Assembly (NCBI GenBank): GCA_963989385.1
Contig: OZ022502.1
Location: 11,547,001 to 11,611,000 of the forward strand
DNA: 64,000 bases
Origin: Ctena decussata
Taxonomy: Eukaryota > Mollusca > Bivalvia > Lucinida > Lucinidae
Direction of reading: 5' to 3'
The notes under the pieces were generated by a model. That model was not told the DNA's origin and did no database searches. It worked only from the letters and a program-made list of their open reading frames with translations. A program made the position numbers and the translations under genes. Below are positions 25,501 to 34,500 of the stretch, one piece after another; within the stretch, counting starts at the first letter, position 1, and each line of letters opens with the position of its first letter.

Positions 25501-28500
25501 TGGTTGGTTGTTTTGGGTTTAATGGCTCTTTGAGACAGTATTTAAGTCTATATGGAGCTGTCTCCCATAGAGAGGGAAAAAGAAAATATTTATTACAGGG
25601 GAGGGAAAAGTGTCAAAAAATCAACACCCATACCTACCCCAAGCACAGAAGGCCCTTACCCTTTTATTATCCAACTAGTAGGATGCCCCGGCACTGAAAG
25701 TTACCCAGCACCATCGCCTAACCATGAGCACCCAGACCCCTCATTAAAGCCATCTAACTGACCCCACAAAAGAACTATCTCATCAATAATATTTTTTTTT
25801 ATTACATAATGACAACATAAGTTGTCAGCCCTCATTTAGAACTGTTCAATGAGACAGTTCTAATGAGGGGTCGCAACTCATGTTTTTAGTAGAGAAATAT
25901 GGAAAATCATACCTAAATTATCCCTGTTAGTCATAATCTGGAGCACTGTGTCAGTATGTTGTGTGTACAACAATGTGAGCCTCTTACAAGGCAATCAAAT
26001 CATCTCTGGGGTCACAGCATGGCAGTCAAATACCTCTTCATTTTTTTTTTTACCCTTATAGTTTTTCATCTTTTACTAAAGAAAAAAGAAAAATCACATT
26101 TACCCTGCTCTCTTGCAAATTCTTCAAGCATCTGTTCTTCAATCTGTAAAAGAGTAGAATGTCTGAAAGCAGCTACCTGACTCAGAAAAACTGATTTGAA
26201 ATCTCTAGCTAAAAGGAGACTTACCAGTATTGGAGTATCAACCAGCATTCTAGGTCACAGCAGTTTAGTATTTATTCTGTTTTATTAACATTTTACAATC
26301 AAAATAAATTTTCCTTATCTAGAGTTAACAAGATTAACATGATGTTGTCCTTAAGATACAAAGAGGATCTTACACAAGTGGTCATTTCATATGAAATTTA
26401 TGAAACAAGCCTTCGAAGTTTCATTAATTTCATATGAAATGACCACTCGTGTAAGATTCTGTTTATCATATGACCCTTAAAATGGTATTTCATCACCTTC
26501 AAAACGAACATGATTTCAATAAGAAAACATGTTGACACTGACGTTGTCAATGATGTTACGTATATGTGCCAAAGTGTTATTAAACGTGTGGTCATATGAG
26601 CTTTATGACATGAAATTATCCACTGAATAACAGGGATGTTATATGATAAAAATATATTACTTCACTTTTGTTTTACCACAGCAATATTTTGCAATCCTTT
26701 ATTTCTTAAACCATAACAAGACAGATGCAAAATCATACTTGTTGCTTATAGAAATTGAACAAGAAATGAGACTGTGACAATATTTTTGAACCATAGAAAG
26801 ACACATGCAAAATCCTACTTGTTGCTTATAGCAACAGAACAAGAAATGTGACTAGACAGATGTAATATCATACTTGTTGCCCTGCAACAGAACTAGAAAT
26901 GAGACTGTGACAATATTTTTGAACCATAAAAAGACACATACAAAATCCAACTTGTTGCTTATAGCAACAGAACAAGAACTGTGACTAGACAGATGTAATA
27001 TCATACTTGTAGCCCAGCAACAGAATTAGAAAGGAGACTGTGACAATAATTTTGAACAATAATAACAGAAACATACCAAATCATATTTGTTGCCAAGCAA
27101 CAGAACCGGGAATGTAACAGGATCAACTGGAACATCTTTAAATGCCTTGCCATCAATAACCTGCAATAAAACAGAAAAATGTCACTAAACCTTTGTTGCT
27201 GTTTTAAGACTATGTGTATCTTTCATATGCATATATACTATGCACAATAAATATAGCAATTTTTTTGTATATGTCAGGTCCACCATATTAGGATTTTATT
27301 GTCAGTTTACTGCATAAAGATATAAAGGCCGATCATCCGAGATGGACTGGCAGGTAAAAGAATCAAGATTGCTCAATCGTAGCGTTTTAACTATCGTGAC
27401 GTCAGTTTTTATGACCATTGTATCTGAACGACATTTATGGTCATGTACAAAAGCCACAACCATAATGAGGCAGCTGGTTTACTGTTGAAATAAAGGAAAA
27501 CACTCTAAAATATTTGAATATGCTACGAGTATGAGGTTTACAAAGTTCGAAAATTTGACGTTTTTTCCTTGGTTTAACGTCATCTTCTTAAAAACTTGTT
27601 TCTAATCGGTATTTCTTGAATCTCTTTTGAGTGTATGATTGTTTGGTAGCTACCAATATGATAATGTAAACAATTCAGAAAGAAAATTCTTCCCGGTTAC
27701 TGAGCATAAGTCAAAAGTCTCAGACTAACGTCATCATTTTCTCACAGTTACGTTATACTTCAATGAAGAAACTTCACATCTAAATTAATCATGGTATGAC
27801 CTTTAATTTTAGCCTATTGTTTTTCTCGGGTTTCGATTCTGCATTGAACTGAAGCACCCCTGAATCATTGCACATTGGACCGAATTAACACGTTTTAACG
27901 TCAATGGCGCATGCTAAGATTCGTCAGTTGTTAAGCTTAAAGGTAGGTTCCTGTACTAGCGATAACAATTAAAACCAAAAAATAATTTCGTCTTTTTCTG
28001 AGCAGTATTGAATTCTCTTATTTTTCTGAATTTGTTGCTACTGAGAAACTCGTCAGATGTTGAAGAAAATAGTCGTTTTCCCTTTTGGTTTATTTTCTTT
28101 CGTTGGAATTCCAGTTCTAAAAATAACTATGTTTATTATGTCTATAAGTGCGAGATTTCAGATGCCATTCTCCAAAGGTCAATTTTCCTTTGTCGTGAGC
28201 TCTCCTAGAGGTCCTGGCATGGTGGATGGGTTAAAACTATCCCAAAATGCAATGCAGCATGACCTCGGCTGCGTTGTCTATTTTCGGCGCGAACTAAAAA
28301 TAGCGCTAACTGGTGTGCGAAGCAGAGTTAGGAAATCCCTTGCAAAACAACTTTTTTAATATTTTTTTGATTTACACTTTTTAGTGAAACTTATTCATTC
28401 CCTTTTATAAGTGCTTTCCAACAACTTGGATGAAAGATCATCAAAATTATGATGCATCCCAAAGTACAGGAACCTACCTTTAACCATAACTTTTACACTA

Positions 28501-31500
28501 TCAATAGCTTTGACAAGAAAACTGAGCATGAAAATGTTTTGAAATACCGTACAAAAATCACATGCTTACCATTTTTATGTTGCTTTTCAATGGGTGCGAA
28601 TTTCGGCTAATGACCCCTTCCACGCTTATCGCTTTTCCCCATTATCGTTTTTAAAGATGGCTTCTGTAATCCCATGGTATCTTAAGCCCGAAATACGGTT
28701 CCTTTCAATTCAATTTAATTTCTCTCAATGCTCCACTTCAGTAATGAGAAAAATTGCAAAATATAAAAAATTGCTAAATATATTTTGCATAGTATATATT
28801 AAGTGTCGATACAAAGATCCATGTGATGCCAAACAGTGATCCCGAGTGGCACATTTTTTTCTGTCCCCATCTCACATCCATGGTAGTTCATTTTTCTTGC
28901 ATAACTTTTAATTTAAAACATTTGACTTAAATAGCAGATCTTGCTAAATGGCGTAATTTTCTTAGTCCTGGAATGGGTTCTCTATATTTTGAAAGAAACT
29001 GAGACCATGAATGACCTTAATTCTATTCTTTACAATGACACCCAGAAATATATAAACTGATGTCATTTTGCAATATCAGTGATGGTATCATCTGTCCAAC
29101 TAATTTCTCGATGACACATACTTGGACCCAGTTGTTCAAAACTAATGATGTCATCAGTTAACAAGACGTAAGAATTTCAAACATATTATATGTAACTGCC
29201 ATTTTTTGCCAAAAAATTGAGAGGAGCTTTTGCAATGCAAAGGCTCCTCACATTTTTTCTGGCGAAAAAAAAGGCTAAGACACTTGATTTTATGGGTACT
29301 GGAAGACTTAATAAATCCTTGACTAATGACCAATGTCAATAGGCTCCCTTCATGTCCCTTTTGTAATGTCATGGATGATTTCTTGTTTTAGATACTCACA
29401 GGATTTCCATCTTTGTCAATTATTTTCTCCTCTTGACTGACTTCCACTGTCTTGGTGACCTTGTTGACCACTGTCTGCTTCCACACATGGGCCATATCAA
29501 TAGTGGATCTGTTGTTCATGTCCACAATTACTAAAGAAATATCAGTTAAAACAGATTTTATGATTTTTTTTTTTTTTCAAAAATTCATTTAACAAACATA
29601 TAAAAACTTATTGTGAAAGCTTTGGAACTCTTAAACTAAATGCTTGTCTAGTTCTTCTCCTTTAGTAGCAAATAGAGAACAAATAGTCTTTCAAGGGCAG
29701 AAACTCTGCCATTTTTACTTTTGCCTCCCGTCTCAATGGAGTTAACTGTTAAAGTAACGAATTTTCTCCCTAGGAGCAAATTTGTACCTTTAAGAGTAAA
29801 CCCCTTTTGAGTGGGGCCTTTTTCATAGACAGTTTCTTCCCTTCTTAATGGGGGTGTGGGTTCAACTCTTAAAGGAAAGAATTTGCTCCTATAGGAGCAA
29901 ATTATTTCCTTTAAGAGTAGACCCCTTTGGAGTGCTGGCTTTTCTTTAATTTTTCATTTTTGCTGAAACATGTGTAGAAAACTACAGCACATTTTGAAAA
30001 CCCCTTTAATACATTTTGCATCAAACAATAAAGAGGTATGAGTGAATGGATATTGACTGGGTTTAAACAAAAAATCTTACCAGTTTTGTCCAAATGTACA
30101 AGCATGAAATTTCTGTGCATCTTGTCATTCTAACAATGGGATTATCCACCTAGCTTACAAGCAACATAAACAAAATTTCAATGAAAAGGAAAATGCTGAC
30201 TCTTCTATTGAAAACTTTAATGTGCAGGAGAATCCAACTCCTTTAAGTACATTTACTCCTGTACTTTCTTACATGTAAGCTAAATTTGTTTATTCCCAAT
30301 ACATGTATTTCATGCTTGTTTGTATCTCTGCTAACCTATAGCTGCGTCTAGGTTCCTGAAGTATGACTTGTGTAGGTCCATGTCTTCTCTGCCAGGTATA
30401 TCCCACAAGTTCAAGGAAACCACAGTGTTGGCAGGAACATTTAACTTTCTTACATCATTTTCTAAAATTGATAAAAATGAATGAGGGATGACAAAAAAAT
30501 TCTATACAATTTCCATAATCTCTATGTTAAAGATATCCACATAAATAAGGCCTGATTCACTGATTTATTACAAACAAAATTACAGGTAAATAAAGCCTGA
30601 TTCATTGCTTTTTTATAGATTAATTAACATGTAAATAACGCCTGATTCATTGATTTATCACAGATAAATTTACATATAAATAAAACCTGATTCACTGATT
30701 TATTACAAGTAAATTTACAAGAAAATAAAGCCTGATTCATTGCTTTTTACAGATAAATTTACATGTAAACAAAACCTATTCATTGCTTTTTTCAGATAAA
30801 TTACATGTATATAAAGCCTGATTCATTGATTGACTACAGATTCATTTACATGTAAATAAAGCCTGAGTCATTGATTTATTACAAATTAATTTACATGTAA
30901 ATTATGCCTGATTTATTGATTTATTACTGATTAATTTATGTGTAAATAAAGCCTAGTTCATTGATTTATTACTGATTAATGCACAAAGTTGTGTGAAGGT
31001 TTAAGAGTACTCATCCATGCTCTTCCATCATTTCTCTGAAGAAGGAACACGTTTGTGACTTACTGTTTGCTTCACTGAATGACAAAGTCCTTACAAAATG
31101 GGTTCTCCTCTTACAAAAAAGAATTTGCTCCAAGGGGAGCAAATTCTTTCCTGCTAGAGTTGACTCCCATTGAAAAAGGAAGCAAACATGAAAATGGCTG
31201 AGTTCCCTTGGAAGTATGCCCATTCGTCTTAAACAAAGTACATACATGGAGCACCACTAAAAAGTAGCATAGTACAACTTAATGTATCTGCTTTGATTCA
31301 ATTTCTAGCTCGCCTGAACGAAGTTCAGGAAGAGCTATTGAACTACCCCTGGCGTCGGCGTTGGCGTCAGTGTTAGCGGTGGCGTCGGCGTTAGCAAAAT
31401 GTTAAAGTTTTACGTTAAAGTTTTTTATGTGATGGGCAAGGCGCTGTCAGGGGAGCTATCCTGTCCTGGTGACAGGTCTTGTTTTCTCAACAATGCATCA

Positions 31501-34500
31501 TATACTTTCATGCAATACAATTGTAAATGAAAAGGTTTTTGGAATCAAATCATGGTAATTTTTTTTATAATATTTGTCAAAGCAGTTATGGATTTTGAGT
31601 CCTTAGTTTACAGATTTCCTCGTTTATCAGCCAAAGAACCATTCTGAGAATACTGTGGATTCAAAACTTCAGGAATTTTTCCTTTAAAACTAAATCACAC
31701 CACAAAAACAAGAAGTCCCTAAAATGTTCATAATACAGTGTTGTCTCAGCTTTGGGTCTTAGTATGATTACATACCTATGGCAACTTTCTTGGTAGGGAT
31801 ATACATAGGGCTGAACTGGTTCCTCAGGTACCTTAACATCACACTAGTCTTACCAACCTGGGGATCACCTGAAATAGAGTCCAGGGGCCGTATTTATAAA
31901 ACCACTTAAGTGGTTGCTATGCTGTTGCTAAGGCTAAATTTCTTTGAAGGAGATTCCCTACAACTATGAAATTTGGTCTGGAGGAACAGTCTTTTTAGAC
32001 TGTTCCTCCAGAGCAAATGTCATGGTTGTAGGGAATCTCCTTCATAGAAATTTAGCCTTAGCAACAGCATAGCAACAACTTAAGTCGCTTTATAAATATG
32101 CAGCCCCTGTACTATAATCAGACTAAAATCTGGGAGTGAAAATGGGAGACATTACTGCATTGCCACTTTTGGCTAACATATGTGCCCAGAAGTGAGAAGT
32201 GTAAACTTCTCTCACTAGACTTGACATGTATACTTGACCGCAATAACACTATGCATCTTCTTTTTAATGCAACCAGCAGCCTTTGAAAGGTGATGAAAAT
32301 TTGTTACAGTGATTGACTGTCAGATGAAATATTCCGCCAAAAACTAAGTGTTAGTGTGAGATTCATAGAGTACAGCAAGGTTCTGATAAAGAATGATGTC
32401 ACAAATCTTGAAATCCAGTTACTGAAACTTTAATTGGGCAGTTTTAATAGTTATAACTGAATCAAAAGGAGCCAACAGACTTGAACTGTTTTATGGATAA
32501 TATAGGGATCAAACATGGTTTTCATGCATTAATATTTGCAGGCCTCAAGTGAGCTGCTGAAAACTGAGGCCAAAGGTAGAGGTCTTCTACAGCCCCCAAG
32601 GGAACTTTCAAATTTTTATGTAATGAAAAACCATTTTTGATCATTTTTATTGTATAAATTCAACCAAATTAATGCTACAAAAAGAAGAAAAAAGTCTGGA
32701 CTCTATTTTCAGCCTCATGACCATTACCTTGTTAATTCCTACACCTACTCACATTACTGAAATCTTGAATCAATAGATAAAGTCGCGATAGTCAGTATCT
32801 CTAGCATTACTTGTTAACACAATGTCACAGGTCTGCTCTTCCATTTTTACAATATCTGAGTCTGAATCTGTATAACTCTTGCATACAAGTCTTTTGCCTG
32901 CAACTTCAAACTTGCCACTTGCTTCTGTACTGCTGGAGTATTGCCCTGAATCTTGTATATGAAAAGCTGCAAAGCTGTGCATCAACAGCGCATGAATTTC
33001 CTTTTTAATACACAGCTTTTTTCTGGTTAATGCATGGCTGTTAATACTTACCAACCAAAGCTATTTTCAGACTTGGCAGTTCAGGTGGGAGTGCTGTAAT
33101 ATATAAAATTAAATAAGTAGGAGACATTACTGAGCAATTTTCCTGAACCAATATCGGTCAATGAAGTTAATACCATGAAAATTCTATGTAGTGAAACAGG
33201 TAGGTCTGAGCAAACAGCTGACCCAAATCAGACTGCTTCTAAAGAAGCAGTCTGATCAGGGTCTTAACTGTGTGCCATTCCATCAGCATAACTTTCGCGC
33301 ATTACTGCATGGAAAAACAAAAATGTTTTGTTTTCAGGAAAATTATGATTATTTTGTTAGGGTCCCAATCTTTAGAATTTTAATGATAGTTTTCAGGATA
33401 TTAATATTAATATCTAGCATACAGAAATGCCCATAGAAGGAGGCTAAGGTAATGATTTAAGCATTTTATACTTATAAGCTTAATTATAAGTTATTGCTTA
33501 GTATAAACAATATCTTATCCCAACAAGCCAAATCAAAACACAAAAAAGTGGGGTGATATATAGGGGTGAGAAGGTTTTATTTTTTCTCTTATATACTATT
33601 CAAGCAGTAGTAATATTACTACCTAAGTCAACCTTTGTCCCACACGGTAGTAATTCCATTAGAACATTTTAACAGTGCAGTGGAAATGTGATTCACTTTT
33701 GAAGCATCAAATTTTGTTTTACAAAATGTCTGCTAAAATTCACTTTAATAGGAAAAAATAAAATGTCATTAAATGTGTTGCTTCGATCAGTATGTCATTT
33801 TGTCTAAAGTCAACTTTATAATTTGGAATTAAACCAGTTTAAGGGAATTTACATTAGTTTGAATTATCTTGCCATGTTTTCAAGTACTCAAAAACTGAGT
33901 TTTCATAAACTAAAACTTGAAACTATCATACAGTAATAATTCATCAACTAATCTATCATTTTATTTGATCTAAGTTATTCTCATCAGAAACTTTGTGCAA
34001 CATAGCTAGCTTTATGTATGAAAAGTGAAATCACTTTTCAGCTGCACCATTAAAATGATCCAAAGGGAAATTCTACTGTGTTGGATGAAAGGAGACTAAG
34101 GTTGTAATATTACTACTATTATTCAAGATATGGCTACACTACAGTCACATATATGAGACTTCTGCGGTCAAATTTCTGTGTTTATATTTTCATGTTATTG
34201 TCATTTTCTATTTTTAGTGACTGCAAAGTCTTTGCGGTCACTAAAAATAGAAAAATGAAAATAACAACACAAATTAAAACATTTGACCGCTGAAGACTCA
34301 TAAGTGGGACTAGGCTAAACTCCTGCACAGCAGAAAGGTCAACCTGTAATGGACTAAACTGTATGCGGTTTATTCCATATTGTCTTGGTGCTTTATTAAC
34401 TTTCTGAGACGGTAACAGGATAGTTCCATTACAGCATTACCCCACCCATTCAATTAACACATTCCTGGTGAATGATTGTCTCCTGGTGAATGATTGTCTC

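Noticed and set aside
32770..33054. Read-through of exon 2 into the ORF as an alternative C-terminus
   Set aside because: Past the exon 2 donor the frame reads GKY and stops, so read-through cannot reach it.
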